From: Roseateles toxinivorans
GTDB lineage: Bacteria; Pseudomonadota; Gammaproteobacteria; Burkholderiales; Burkholderiaceae_C
Reading direction: 5' to 3'
Length of the DNA: 64,000 bases
NCBI RefSeq assembly: GCF_004362525.1
Contig: NZ_SNXS01000001.1
Coordinates: 1,224,121-1,288,120 of the forward strand
Shown: positions 29,418-38,971 of the stretch, one piece after another
How positions within the stretch are numbered: position 1 is the stretch's first letter
Layout of the letters: every line of letters begins with the position of its first letter
Program-made: the position numbers and the translations under genes
The notes under the pieces: generated by a model
Seen by the model: only the letters and a program-made list of their open reading frames with translations
What the model was told of the DNA's origin: nothing
Database searches by the model: none

Positions 29418-32228
29418 TCAGGGTGCCGGCACCCAGCTCCCCTGCCCGCCACCTGCGGTCGAGTTGAAGAAGATCTCGGCACGGGTCGTGTAGCCCGCGG
29501 CCGAGTCCAGCTGCTTGGCCAGTACCACCGGTGTCGGTACATTCGCCACCTTGACCGATGCAACACCCAGCCGTGCGGACACATCCAGCGGCGAGCCTCG
29601 CAGATCCATGCTGCCGTGCTCGCGCCAGCCCGCCGCATCGACCGCGCCGCCATTGGCAGTTCCCGCATAGGACGGCGGGTTGCTGCCGCAGGCGCCCGTG
29701 CCCACGCCCGTCTTGCTGGTGCCGGTACCCACGCACCAACCGACCGGCAGGATGTGCTCGCCCATCCGCGTATTGATGAAGGCGATGTTGTCCGTGTAGA
29801 CGGTTGCGGCCGTGCCGCCGCTGCGCGCCAGATAGGCTTGAGTCAGACCGGGCTCGGCCGTCAGCGCGCTGTTCAGGAACACAAACCCCTTGTCGCCGGC
29901 CGTGGCCCGCGATTGCAGGATGAAACCGGGCGAGCTGCTGGCCGTATCGACCACCGAGCGGATCTCGCAGTCCTCGAACAGCGAGGCCATCACGCTGCCC
30001 CAGATGAAGTCCACATTGCCGGTCACCAGCGATTGGTAGAACCAGTTGTAGCCCTTGAGCTGCAGGGTGTCCTGCTGGCTGTGGAAGCTCATCTGCCGGG
30101 CGACCAACCGGGCCGCGGCGGCCGTGGTGCTGGTGTTGAAGTAGATCGCCTCGGCCTGGTTGTCGAAGGCCGTCGAGCGGACATGGCTGTTCTGCAGCGT
30201 GAAGTTGGTCAGGGTCAGCAGGTCCGCGGTCTCGACCAACAGCACCGAGCGGCCGCCTCCCAGTACCCGGTGCCCCAGCGTCTTGCCCGAAGTGGACAGT
30301 GCAGTGCCAGGTGTTGCCGAGCTGGCACCGCTGCCGGCATTCAGCGACTCGAAATTGGCGTCGCCGACGACCACACCTTCGCGGCTCTCGCCGGTGATCG
30401 TCAGGTTGCTGACCTTGCGCAGCACGGCCAGCTCCGGGTAGCTGCCATTGGCAAGACTGATGAACTTGGGTGTGGCCACCGTGTTGCAACCGTAGCTGGC
30501 CGGGCTGGTCGTCGAGCAGTGCTTCATGACCCAGTTCAGCGCGCCCTGCAGCGTGCGGAAATCGGCCGCCGTGCCGCTGTCGTCCACCGTCAGGCTGGTG
30601 TAGCTGCTGGGTGCCGCGCGAGTCGTGAAGCTCCAGCCATCGGCCTTGACAATGCCGGCGAAGGCCTGGCCCTTGATCGTGCCGGCGAGCACCGCGGCGT
30701 CCATGGTCACGTAGTAGGCGGTGCCGAAGTCCAGCTTGTTGCTGCGCAGCTTGATCGTGGCGCTGCTGCCTTTGATGGTCACCGGCCGGTACCAGACATA
30801 GCGGGCAAAGCTGGCGTTCTCGGGCATTGCACCGAGCCCCAGCGCGTCGATCTCAAGATTGGTCTTGGACAGCACCAGCTGCGTGTCGCTGGCGGCCGGC
30901 GCGCTGCTTACGTCGATACTGTCGACGATGACATCATCGCTGACCCGGCGGATCGCGATCTTGCCGGTCGTGCCGAGGATGGGCGGAGCGTCGAAGGACA
31001 GCGACAGGTGCGTGTCGGTGTGCACGGCCGTCTCCTGGGCGGCGGGCATCCTGGTGCCGGCCACCGAATCGACATTGCCCAGGCCGCTGATCTGGCTCAG
31101 CAGCTTGCCCGCACCGGCCTGGGCCAGTGCATTGGCCTTGACCAGGGCGACCGGCCGCGGCTTGGCGGTGTAGGGCGGGACCCAGGCCGTGCCGGGCTGC
31201 ACGCTGCAGATGCCCAGCGCGGCGCCGTTGAGCAGCGAGCCGATATCGCGAAAGCCCCCGCTGCGGTCGCTGCTGGGGTAGCTCACCACGCCGTCGCAGC
31301 CGCTGGCTCCTTCGATGGCGAACACATTGGCCTGCGAGAGCACCATGCCCAGTTTGCCGATGCCGATGCTGTAGCTGTGCGGATAGGGAAAAGCGCCCTT
31401 GCTGCCGGCGAAGTAGTTGTTGAACACATGGACCTGGCCGAAGCGCACGCGGGGCACTCGCTGGGTGACGCCGCTGAAGACGTTGTTGCTGATCGTCGTG
31501 CGCAGCTTGCCGGCGTCGCTGCTCAGGCTGTCGGAGCCGCCGATCAGCATGCTCTTGTCGTGGCGGTTGATCACGTTGTAGGAGACGGTGACCCGGTCGG
31601 CTCCCTTGGTGATGTCGATCGCGCCGTCGTGGCATTGGCGGGTCTTGCCGTTTTCGATGGCCAGGGTGTCGTCGCTGACCGGATCATCGGTGATGGTGTT
31701 GTGGTCGATCCAGACCTGCGTGGCCGTGGTCACGGCGATGGCGTCGTAGGCGGCGTTCCAGTTGCCGGTGGCGCCGTCGCTCGGGTCCCAGACCGGCGCG
31801 ACATCGCAGGGGGCGACGATGTGCAGATTGCGCACGATCACCTGGCTGACGCTGGCGATGTCTATCCAGGCGTTGACGAAGCCGGCGCCGGGGCCCTCGC
31901 CGATCAAGGTGGTGTTGCTCGTCACCTTGACCCGGGAGCGGGCCTTCTGGTCCACGCCGTTGGCGAAGGGGACGCCCTCGCTCATGTCTATGGTGCCGGC
32001 GACCTTGATGATCTTGGGCGAGTTGCCGCCATTGGCCAGCGCATTGAGCAGCTGCGCCCGGTTCATGACGGTGTAGATGTGTTCGGGCGTGGCGGCGCTG
32101 CCGCCAACGGTGCCGGCGCCCCATCCGTCACCGGGGGCGGTCTGCAGCGCCGGGTCGGGTGCCGCCTGCGCCTGCAGCGCGGTGCACAGCAGCGCCAGCA
32201 AGGCGCCCTTCAGACGACCGGCGCTCAT
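29418..32228 (-). CDS. pectate lyase (PL1) - pectinesterase (CE8) fusion
   Basis: This 936-residue exported protein combines two pectin activities. After a signal peptide (to about residue 22) comes a PL1 beta-helix at about residues 30-380, with WIDHNTITDDPVSDD and the catalytic-type QRVPRVRFGQVHVFNN. An Ig-like linker at about residues 400-540 follows. The C-terminal pectinesterase at about residues 545-936 shows GSYPE, SQQDTL and NVDFIWG, which carry the catalytic Asp pair. The usual LGRxW at the end of the active site is replaced by LARSG. Its start overlaps the PEP-CTERM gene stop by four bases. It probably demethylates pectin and cleaves it at the cell surface or outside. Confidence 0.9.
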   Translation of the reverse strand: MSAGRLKGALLALLCTALQAQAAPDPALQTAPGDGWGAGTVGGSAATPEHIYTVMNRAQLLNALANGGNSPKIIKVAGTIDMSEGVPFANGVDQKARSRVKVTSNTTLIGEGPGAGFVNAWIDIASVSQVIVRNLHIVAPCDVAPVWDPSDGATGNWNAAYDAIAVTTATQVWIDHNTITDDPVSDDTLAIENGKTRQCHDGAIDITKGADRVTVSYNVINRHDKSMLIGGSDSLSSDAGKLRTTISNNVFSGVTQRVPRVRFGQVHVFNNYFAGSKGAFPYPHSYSIGIGKLGMVLSQANVFAIEGASGCDGVVSYPSSDRSGGFRDIGSLLNGAALGICSVQPGTAWVPPYTAKPRPVALVKANALAQAGAGKLLSQISGLGNVDSVAGTRMPAAQETAVHTDTHLSLSFDAPPILGTTGKIAIRRVSDDVIVDSIDVSSAPAASDTQLVLSKTNLEIDALGLGAMPENASFARYVWYRPVTIKGSSATIKLRSNKLDFGTAYYVTMDAAVLAGTIKGQAFAGIVKADGWSFTTRAAPSSYTSLTVDDSGTAADFRTLQGALNWVMKHCSTTSPASYGCNTVATPKFISLANGSYPELAVLRKVSNLTITGESREGVVVGDANFESLNAGSGASSATPGTALSTSGKTLGHRVLGGGRSVLLVETADLLTLTNFTLQNSHVRSTAFDNQAEAIYFNTSTTAAAARLVARQMSFHSQQDTLQLKGYNWFYQSLVTGNVDFIWGSVMASLFEDCEIRSVVDTASSSPGFILQSRATAGDKGFVFLNSALTAEPGLTQAYLARSGGTAATVYTDNIAFINTRMGEHILPVGWCVGTGTSKTGVGTGACGSNPPSYAGTANGGAVDAAGWREHGSMDLRGSPLDVSARLGVASVKVANVPTPVVLAKQLDSAAGYTTRAEIFFNSTAGGGQGSWVPAP

Positions 32229-32782
32229 GCGATCACCTTGCGGCGGCGCAGGCCACCCACAGCGCCCAGGCCGGCCAGCAAGAGCAGCGCCGAGCCCGGC
32301 TCGGGTACCGCGCTGACCTGCAGCTGGCCTCTGAAGCTGCCATAGACCTCGCCGACGGCGACGTTGTTCAGCGTGATGCTGATGCTGTGTGCATTCAGAA
32401 GGCTGGCGGTGACGCTGCCGCCAGCAAGACCCGACCCCAGAGTGAAGCCGCTCAAGGGCTGCGGCAGGCCGCTGAAGTCGAAGGTCAGCGTGTAGCTGCC
32501 GGACAGACTGAGCGCATCGGTGTTGTTGTAGAACACGACCTGGCCGTCACTCAGGAAGTCGATGCCCAGCGCATAGTCGCTGCTGAGGTATTCCAGCTCG
32601 TTGGCGAGATGGGTGATGTGGGAGCCGTTGACGGCGGCAAAGCCCTGATCCAGACCCAGCAGCCCGTCGGCCTGGCCGTTGAGCGTGCCGGTGATCAAGG
32701 TGCCTATGGGCAGCGCCTGTGCGGCAGCCGCAATCGGCCACAGCGGAGCTACGGCCAGGCAGGCCGCGACGAGATATTTCAT
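32225..32782 (-). CDS. PEP-CTERM sorted exported protein
   Basis: This 185-residue protein has a signal peptide (MKYLVAACLAVAPLWPIAAAAQA), a beta-rich middle of about 135 residues and a C-terminal PEP-CTERM signal. That signal reads VPEPGSALLLLAGLGAVGG followed by LRRRK, and is the substrate of exosortase. The ATG at 32782 has GGAG nine bases upstream. An earlier ATG at 32794 would bury that site, so it is less likely. The gene is translationally coupled to the lyase-esterase fusion and belongs to the pectin operon. I do not recognise the middle domain. It may bind carbohydrate or hold enzymes near the envelope. No exosortase is in the window. Confidence 0.88.
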   Translation of the reverse strand: MKYLVAACLAVAPLWPIAAAAQALPIGTLITGTLNGQADGLLGLDQGFAAVNGSHITHLANELEYLSSDYALGIDFLSDGQVVFYNNTDALSLSGSYTLTFDFSGLPQPLSGFTLGSGLAGGSVTASLLNAHSISITLNNVAVGEVYGSFRGQLQVSAVPEPGSALLLLAGLGAVGGLRRRKVIA

Positions 32783-32813
32783 GCCAGTCTCCAATAGAAG
32801 GGACGGTGGCCGA

Positions 32814-33590
32814 CTACTGCTTGGGCTCGGCCTTCAGATAGGTCTTGAGATCCGGCAGCAGCCGGATCAGCTCTTGGGCGACCAGGGTGGAAAACACCCG
32901 CGCCCCCTTGTCACCCAGATGGGTGCGATCAAAGATAGGATTCGCCGCGCCGGCGCGCTCGGACTGCGAGCTCGGCAGGGCCGGCACCCCGACGGCGGGT
33001 TTTGCCGCCATCGCCAGCGTGTCTGCCTCGTCCTCCCCCATGGCCTGCACCGCCGCATAGCTCAGCGCATTCAGGTCCAGCAACGGCGCTTGCTGAGCCG
33101 CGGCCACCCGGATGCTGGCCTCTGCCCAGGGCCGCAGGTCGTTCTGCAAGACCTGGCCCCTGAAGCTGCGCCGCGTCAACGGCGTCAGCAGCACGGGCAC
33201 GCCACCCAGTGCCCTCACCTCGGTCAGATAGCGCGCCATATTGGCCGGGAACTCGGTGGCCAGATCGGTCGAACGGCCCGGCTTGCCGGGCTGGTCGTTG
33301 TGGCCGAACTGGATCAGCACATAGCTGGCGCGATAGCCGGAGCCCTCGCGCAGCAGGTCCTGCACCCTGTCCCACAGCCCCTCGGCACGAAAGCTGCCCG
33401 AGCTGCGCCCGCCCCGCGCCAGGTTGATGCAGACCACGTCCGGGTTGAATCGCTGACACAGGGCGTCACCGTAGCCGCTGCGCGTGGCCAGGGTGGAGTC
33501 ACCCACCAGTATCACGCGCACCGGCTGGGCCTGGGCAGCGGCCGACAGCGCAAGCGCCGCCAGCAACTGAGACCCACGTCGCAGCTCCAT
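32814..33590 (-). CDS. SGNH hydrolase, rhamnogalacturonan acetylesterase-like (CE12)
   Basis: This 258-residue exported protein has a signal peptide (about 20 residues) and the four SGNH blocks. These are VGDSTLATRSG with nucleophile Ser, ARGGRSSGSF with oxyanion Gly, QFGHNDQPGK with Asn, and DRTHLGDKGA with catalytic Asp and His. This pattern matches CE12 esterases that remove acetyl groups from rhamnogalacturonan or pectin. The ATG at 33590 lies four bases beyond the TonB receptor stop, with AAGG just before it. It forms an operon with the receptor, the PEP-CTERM protein and the fusion enzyme. Deacetylation would open acetylated pectin to the lyases. Confidence 0.9.
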   Translation of the reverse strand: MELRRGSQLLAALALSAAAQAQPVRVILVGDSTLATRSGYGDALCQRFNPDVVCINLARGGRSSGSFRAEGLWDRVQDLLREGSGYRASYVLIQFGHNDQPGKPGRSTDLATEFPANMARYLTEVRALGGVPVLLTPLTRRSFRGQVLQNDLRPWAEASIRVAAAQQAPLLDLNALSYAAVQAMGEDEADTLAMAAKPAVGVPALPSSQSERAGAANPIFDRTHLGDKGARVFSTLVAQELIRLLPDLKTYLKAEPKQ

Positions 33591-33594
33591 CGCC

Positions 33595-36555
33595 TTAGAA
33601 CTTGTAGCGTGCGCCGAACAAGATCTCACGCCCGGTGACGTGATAGACGACCGAGCTGTTGCGGGCGCGGCTGATGAACTGGTCGTTGGCCTGATTGGTC
33701 AGGTTCACGCCCTCCAGGGTCAGCTCCAGCTTGTCATTGACCTTGTAGGAGATCGACGCGTCAACGTTCAGCGAGCTGTTCTTGCCCTCGACGTCGTTGT
33801 TGTTCTGGCCCGGCACGCGGGTCAGGAAACCGCTGCGGTAGGAGCCCGAGATGCGTGCGCTGAAGGTGCCGTCGTCGTAGTACAGGGTGGCGTTGTATGA
33901 CTTCGGGCTCAGGTTCAGCAGGTCGTCGGTGATGACGGTGGCGCTGGTCGGCGAGACCTGATAGTCGATCTTGGACTTGACGTAGGTGTAGTTCACCAGC
34001 GCGCCGAAGTTCTTGAACCGGCCCGGCAGGAAGGTGAAGGGCTGCTGGTAGTTGACCTCAAAACCGGTCAGCTTGCCGCCGTTGGTGTTGATCGGCGTCG
34101 TGACCTGGAACACCTCGTCGCCGGTGAAGTTGGCCGGCAGCAGGGTCAGCGGCAGACCGGTGTCCTTGAACGGGATGGTCGTGCGCAGGCTCTGGATATA
34201 GGTACTGATGTTCTTCTGGAACACACCCAGGCCCAGGAAGGAGTTCTTGTTGAAGTACCACTCGAAGCTGCTGTCAAAGGTGGTGGCACGGAAGGGCTTG
34301 AGCAGCGGATTGCCGCTGGTGACCGACAGGGTGCCGGTGGTGCTGATCGTGCCGCCGGGGTTCAGATTGCCCAGCTGCGGACGGGCCATCACCTTGGCGG
34401 CGGCCAGGCGCACGACGAAGTCCTTGCTCAGATTGGCCGACAGATTGACCGCTGGCAGCCAGTCGTCATAGGCATTGGTGACCGAGACCTCGGTGCCCCC
34501 GGCCGCAGCCTGGTAGCCATTGGCCACCTGCTTGGTCTTCACATAGCGTGCGCCCAGATTGCCCTTCAGCGGGATGCCACCGAGCGCGGTGCTGAAATCG
34601 GCCATCAGGAAGCCGCCGGTGTCGGTCTCGGTGACCGAGCGGTTGTTGCCGCGGGCGTTGCCGTTGGTGATCGACGACAGGGTGAAGTCGCCGGGGCCGC
34701 CGACGGGGCCGCTCTTCAGGCAGTTGCAATAGATGTCGTAGGCGGCGGCAATCGCGTTCAGGTCCGGGATCACCCAGGACGTCGGCGTGCCCGCAGGCAG
34801 GCTCTGGCCCTTGCCGAAGCCGGTCAGCATCGTCGTCAGATTGGCGATCGGCATGCCGGCGGGCGGCGCGAAGATGGTGTCGTTCTGGTTGATGCGGCGA
34901 AACTCGAAGGTGTCGAACAGGTACTGCTTGTAGCTGCCACCGGCGCGCAGGGTCAGCTTGTCGGGGATGGCCTCCCAGGCCAGATCCAGCTGCGCAACGT
35001 CGTTGCGGTTGTTCGAGCCCTGCGGACGGATGCGGATCTCGCTGGTGGTGGTGTTGGCCACCGTGCCGGGCTGGGTGCCCGAAGTCACCTGCGGCACCGG
35101 CACCAGGGTCAGCGCACCACCGACCTTGGTCGGATCGAACGGGTAGCCGATCGCCGGCAGGCGGTCATTGCCACGGAAGTCCATGGTGTAACCATTGACG
35201 TTCAGCGCGTCCAGCGTGGTCGTGGTCTGCACCGGGTTGCGGAACTTGGACTGGGCCCGGCCGAGCTTGGCGTTGAGCTTCCAGTAGTCGCCGAAGTCCT
35301 GCTCCAGGGTCAGCGTGGGCTGGGTGAAGGTAGTGGTCAGCTCATCGAAGCGCGACTCGGCGCGGATGTCCACGCCATTGAAGGTGGCCGTTTCCAGGGC
35401 GCCGTTGGCGCCGTAGGTGGCATTGACGACACTGGTCTGCGGCTTGCCGCCCTGCGTGGCGGTGCGGCTGAAGGAGATCGCCTCCAGGAAGTCTTCCTGG
35501 CGCGTGGCCTTGAGCTTGGCATAGAGCATGTCCAGGGTCAGCAAGGTGCCGTCCTGGGGCTTGAACTGCACTGCGCCGGTCAGGCCCAGGCGGTCCTGGT
35601 CATGGGTCAGGCGGCCGTAGCGCGGCAAGCGCGGGTGGAAGTTGCCGGCATTGCTGGCCAGGTTGTAGGCGGCAATGTTTTCCGGTGTACCTACCAGGCG
35701 CGGTACACCCTGGGCGGCCGGGCCGCAGGTGGTAGCGGTGGAGTTGGTCGGGTTGGCCGGCGTCACGCCGGTCGGGGCGCACCAGCCGCCCGAAGAGGCG
35801 CCATTGTCCCAACGCACGGTGGAGAAGCCCTCTTCAAGCAGGGTGCGCTTGGAATAGGCGCCCGACAGCAACACGCCGATCTTGCGGTCGGCAAACGTGT
35901 TGGCCACCAGAAAGGCCATGCGCGGGTCGGTCGAACCCGACAGGTCGTTGTAGCGCCCCTTCACCGACACGGTGGAGGTAAAGTTCTTGAAGTCGAACGG
36001 CCGCGAGGTCTGCAGATCGACGGTGGCGCCCAGCGAACCTTCATCGACATCGGCCGACGAACTCTTGCGCACGGTGATCGAGTTGAACAGCTCGGCGGCA
36101 AAGACATTGAAGTCGAAGCCACGCGAGCGGTTGGCGCCACCCGAGCTGTCGGTGCCGCCGGTGGTGGCCAGCGCTTCGATGCCGTTGATGCGCACCCGGG
36201 TGAAGTCAAGGCCCAGGCCACGCACGGTGATGTTGCGGCCCTCGCCGGCATCGCGGTCGATGACCACGCCGGGAATGCGTTGCAGCGATTCGGCCAGATT
36301 GGTGTCGGGGAACTTGGCAATGTCCTCGGCCTTGATGACGTCAACAATGCCCGAGTCCTGGCGCTTCTTGTTCAGTGCGCTTTCCAGCGAGGCGCGGAAG
36401 CCGGTGATCACGACCGACTCCAGCGATTTGGTGTCGGCCGCTGGGGCCGGCGTCTGGGCCTGAGCTTGGGCACCGGCAAGCAGGGTGCTCGAGCCCAGCA
36501 GGCAGGCGGCGAGCTTGGACAGACGGGGCGGGTTGAGCCTGTGGCGGGTTTGCAT
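33595..36555 (-). CDS. TonB-dependent outer membrane receptor for pectin oligomers
   Basis: This 986-residue receptor has a signal peptide to about residue 34, a TonB-box-like segment ESVVITGFRASLESAL, a plug domain starting near residue 65 (AEDIAKFPDTNLAESLQRIPGV) and a beta-barrel ending in Phe (GARYKF). It resembles the Caulobacter-type receptors for plant oligosaccharides. The ATG at 36555 has GGAG nine bases upstream; a longer open frame of 63 codons has no protein-like features. It lies 209 bases downstream of kdgF and is followed at four bases by the esterase. It probably imports oligogalacturonides into the periplasm for the TogMNAB-type importer. Confidence 0.93.
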   Translation of the reverse strand: MQTRHRLNPPRLSKLAACLLGSSTLLAGAQAQAQTPAPAADTKSLESVVITGFRASLESALNKKRQDSGIVDVIKAEDIAKFPDTNLAESLQRIPGVVIDRDAGEGRNITVRGLGLDFTRVRINGIEALATTGGTDSSGGANRSRGFDFNVFAAELFNSITVRKSSSADVDEGSLGATVDLQTSRPFDFKNFTSTVSVKGRYNDLSGSTDPRMAFLVANTFADRKIGVLLSGAYSKRTLLEEGFSTVRWDNGASSGGWCAPTGVTPANPTNSTATTCGPAAQGVPRLVGTPENIAAYNLASNAGNFHPRLPRYGRLTHDQDRLGLTGAVQFKPQDGTLLTLDMLYAKLKATRQEDFLEAISFSRTATQGGKPQTSVVNATYGANGALETATFNGVDIRAESRFDELTTTFTQPTLTLEQDFGDYWKLNAKLGRAQSKFRNPVQTTTTLDALNVNGYTMDFRGNDRLPAIGYPFDPTKVGGALTLVPVPQVTSGTQPGTVANTTTSEIRIRPQGSNNRNDVAQLDLAWEAIPDKLTLRAGGSYKQYLFDTFEFRRINQNDTIFAPPAGMPIANLTTMLTGFGKGQSLPAGTPTSWVIPDLNAIAAAYDIYCNCLKSGPVGGPGDFTLSSITNGNARGNNRSVTETDTGGFLMADFSTALGGIPLKGNLGARYVKTKQVANGYQAAAGGTEVSVTNAYDDWLPAVNLSANLSKDFVVRLAAAKVMARPQLGNLNPGGTISTTGTLSVTSGNPLLKPFRATTFDSSFEWYFNKNSFLGLGVFQKNISTYIQSLRTTIPFKDTGLPLTLLPANFTGDEVFQVTTPINTNGGKLTGFEVNYQQPFTFLPGRFKNFGALVNYTYVKSKIDYQVSPTSATVITDDLLNLSPKSYNATLYYDDGTFSARISGSYRSGFLTRVPGQNNNDVEGKNSSLNVDASISYKVNDKLELTLEGVNLTNQANDQFISRARNSSVVYHVTGREILFGARYKF

Positions 36556-36764
36556 TGTGTTTGTCTCCGGTTGATTCGTCAGCAGCTGCGCAGCGCTTCT
36601 CTTCGGAAGGGCGCGCGCAGAACAACTCATGCCATGGATCGGCGGCGCGGCCGGTCGGCCGACACCGAGGGAACTCATGGGACTGGGCGCGCGCAGGGCG
36701 CCGTGTTTCGGGGCAACCGGTCGCTGCAGTGCGATCAGCCGCATCGGTTCAAGGCCGGTGGGGA

Positions 36765-37097
36765 CTAGAGATAGTCCTCGCGGCGGGGGGAAAACTGATC
36801 AAGCAGAGTGCTGCCCTCTTCGAGCGCGACTACGCCATGGGTGTGCAGACGGGGTGCCACGAAGGCATCGCCGACGCGCAGCACGCGCTTCTCGCCGGCC
36901 ACCTCGGCCTCGAACGAGCCGGCCAGCACATAGGCGATCTGGTCATGTCCGTCGTGAGCGTGCGGCGTGCCGATGGCGCCCTTGTCGAACTGCACCAGCA
37001 CCGACATCAGCTCGGGCGTGTGGCCGACGATCTTGCGGCGTATGCCCTCGCCCAGCTCGGTCCAGGGCCTGCTTGCGTTGTCAAAGTAATGGCTCAT
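36765..37097 (-). CDS. kdgF: cupin KdgF, unsaturated galacturonate linearising enzyme
   Basis: KdgF speeds the conversion of 4,5-unsaturated galacturonate to 5-keto-4-deoxyuronate, the substrate of KduI. The 110-residue single cupin has the metal motif TPHAHDGHDQIAYVLAG with two His and a Gln, a second-motif His in RLHTHGV, and the KdgF-type end SPRREDYL. Length is normal for KdgF. It lies on the minus strand, divergent from kduI across a 231-base gap with two KdgR-like boxes. The next gene on its strand is the TonB receptor, so it likely heads that arm. Confidence 0.92.
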   Translation of the reverse strand: MSHYFDNASRPWTELGEGIRRKIVGHTPELMSVLVQFDKGAIGTPHAHDGHDQIAYVLAGSFEAEVAGEKRVLRVGDAFVAPRLHTHGVVALEEGSTLLDQFSPRREDYL

Positions 37098-37154
37098 GGC
37101 TTGTCTCCGCCGAATTCGCTCGCCTAGGGTTGGCCCGGGGCGCAGGAGATGTTT

Positions 37155-37167
37155 GAAACATCGATTC
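37155..37167. promoter_or_regulatory. KdgR-like box A in the kdgF-kduI gap
   Basis: GAAACATCGATTC is an imperfect inverted repeat with GAAAC and GATTC arms, matching the KdgR box type. It lies 58 bases upstream of the kdgF start, where it could control the minus-strand arm. A TATAGT on the minus strand at 37179-37174 lies close by as a possible -10. Confidence 0.5.
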
Positions 37168-37190
37168 GTTGGTACTATAGCGCCATCAAG

Positions 37191-37218
37191 TTGTTTTGAA
37201 ACAGTGGTTCACTAAATA
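37191..37218 (+). promoter_or_regulatory. kduI promoter with KdgR-like box B in the spacer
   Basis: TTGTTT (37191-37196) and TAAATA (37213-37218) are 16 bases apart. The spacer is almost exactly filled by TGAAACAGTGGTTCA (37197-37211), an imperfect KdgR-type palindrome. A repressor bound there would block RNA polymerase directly. The kduI start lies 110 bases downstream. Confidence 0.55.
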
Positions 37219-37328
37219 GAAACCATAATTCCGGGAAAGTCCCAAGAGGCGTTAGTCTTGCGAACAACACGCCCCCCACGGCGCCGCCGATCGGTGCCCC
37301 GAATCACGAGAAAGAGCAGGAAAACACC

Positions 37329-38165
37329 ATGGAAATTCGCCAGCCCATCCACAGCGAGCACGCCAAGCAACTGGACACCGAAGGCCTGCGCCGCCACTTC
37401 CTGGTGGACGGCATGTTCCAGCCCGACCAGGCCACGCTGACCTACAGCCAGATCGACCGCATCATCGTCGGCGGCATCATGCCGGTGACGAAGCCCGTGA
37501 CATTCGCCCCCGAGCTGGGCCGGCACACCGGCACCGACTTCTTTCTGCAGCGCCGCGAGCTGGGGCTGATCAATATCGGCGGCGCGGCCCGTGTCAAGGT
37601 CGATGAGCAGACCTTCGACATCGGCGCACGCGAGGCGCTCTACGTCGGCCAGGGCGCCAGGCTGCTGGAGTTCGGCAGCTTGGACGCAGCCAACCCCGCC
37701 AAGCTCTACTTCAACTGTGCACCGGCCCATACCGCTTACCCGCACAAGAAGATCACCTTGGCCGAGGCTTCGCCCGAGACGCTGGGCTCACCCGAGACCA
37801 GCAACCGCCGCACCATCCACAAATTCATCGTTCCCGATGTGCTGCCAACCTGCCAACTCTTGATGGGCATGACCCAGCTCGAGCCCGGCAGCCTGTGGAA
37901 CACCATGCCCTGCCACACGCATGACCGGCGCATGGAGGTTTACTTCTACTTCGACATGAGCGAGAACGCGGTCGTCTTCCACATGATGGGAGAGCCGACG
38001 CAGACCCGCCACATCGTGGTGCGCAACGAGCAGGCCGTGATCAACCCAAGCTGGTCCATGCACGCCGGTGTGGGCACCCAGGCCTACACCTTTATCTGGG
38101 GCATGGTCGGCGAGAACCAGGTCTTCAAGGACATGGACCACGTGCCCATGACCGCGCTGCGCTGA
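37329..38165 (+). CDS. kduI: 5-keto-4-deoxyuronate isomerase
   Basis: KduI isomerises 5-keto-4-deoxyuronate to 2,5-diketo-3-deoxygluconate in the cytoplasm. The 278-residue double-cupin protein has the zinc motif [17 protein letters not shown] with two His and a Glu, and a later His in SWSMHAGVG. The N-terminus [19 protein letters not shown] is characteristic of the family. It is first in the plus-strand arm and 25 bases before kduD. A promoter with an embedded KdgR-like box lies upstream. Confidence 0.97.
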   Translation: MEIRQPIHSEHAKQLDTEGLRRHFLVDGMFQPDQATLTYSQIDRIIVGGIMPVTKPVTFAPELGRHTGTDFFLQRRELGLINIGGAARVKVDEQTFDIGAREALYVGQGARLLEFGSLDAANPAKLYFNCAPAHTAYPHKKITLAEASPETLGSPETSNRRTIHKFIVPDVLPTCQLLMGMTQLEPGSLWNTMPCHTHDRRMEVYFYFDMSENAVVFHMMGEPTQTRHIVVRNEQAVINPSWSMHAGVGTQAYTFIWGMVGENQVFKDMDHVPMTALR

Positions 38166-38190
38166 AGCCAACGAACAAAGAGACAAGCAA

Positions 38191-38952
38191 ATGATTCTCG
38201 ATAACTTCCAATTGAAGGGCCGCGTCGCCATCGTCACCGGTTGCGATACGGGCCTGGGCCAGGGCATGGCTCGCGCGCTAGCCCAGGCCGGCGCCGATGT
38301 GGTGGGCGTCAATGTCAGTGAGCCGAAGGAGACGCAGATCCAGGTCGAGGGCATGGGCCGGCGCTTCCTGGACCTGCGCGCCAATCTTTCGGACATCAGC
38401 TGCCTCGACAGCCTGATCGACAAGGCCAAGACCCTGACCGGTCGCGTGGACATCCTGGTCAACAACGCCGGCATCATCCGCCGCGACGATGCGATCAAGT
38501 TCAGCGAAAAGGACTGGGACGACGTCATCGACCTGAACCTGAAGACGGTGTATTTCTTCTCCCAGGCGGTGGCCCGGCAGTACATCGCCCAGGGCTCGGG
38601 CGGCAAGATCATCAATGTGGCCTCGATGCTGTCGTTCCAGGGCGGCGTGCGCGTGCCCTCCTACACCGCCAGCAAGAGCGGCGTGATGGGCATCACCCGC
38701 GCAATGGCCAATGAATGGGCCTCGCACCGCATCAATGTCAATGCAATCGCGCCGGGCTATATGGCCACCAACAACACCGCCGCGCTGCGCGCCGACGAGG
38801 GGCGCAACGCCGCCATACTTGAGCGCATCCCGGCCGGCCGCTGGGGCATCCCCGACGATCTGGCCGGCCCGGTCGTGTTCCTGGCCTCGCAGGCGTCGGA
38901 CTATGTCAATGGCTACACCGTCGCCGTCGATGGCGGTTGGTTAGCCCGCTGA
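38191..38952 (+). CDS. kduD: 2-keto-3-deoxygluconate 5-dehydrogenase
   Basis: KduD reduces 2,5-diketo-3-deoxygluconate to KDG with NAD(P)H. The 253-residue short-chain dehydrogenase has the dinucleotide motif VTGCDTGLGQGMA, the NNAG motif in LVNNAGIIRRDDA and the catalytic YTASKSG. The opening ILDNFQLKGRVAIVTG resembles KduD. It lies between kduI and the transporter genes. A stem-loop (38972-38993) separates it from togM. KDG then goes to KdgK, encoded at 27150. Confidence 0.96.
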   Translation: MILDNFQLKGRVAIVTGCDTGLGQGMARALAQAGADVVGVNVSEPKETQIQVEGMGRRFLDLRANLSDISCLDSLIDKAKTLTGRVDILVNNAGIIRRDDAIKFSEKDWDDVIDLNLKTVYFFSQAVARQYIAQGSGGKIINVASMLSFQGGVRVPSYTASKSGVMGITRAMANEWASHRINVNAIAPGYMATNNTAALRADEGRNAAILERIPAGRWGIPDDLAGPVVFLASQASDYVNGYTVAVDGGWLAR

Positions 38953-38971
38953 GCCTTTTCATCGGCACTGA

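Noticed and set aside
36556..36744. A 63-codon N-terminal extension of the TonB receptor
   Set aside because: A normal signal peptide with a GGAG ribosome site starts at 36555; the extension is Pro/Arg-rich and not signal-like.
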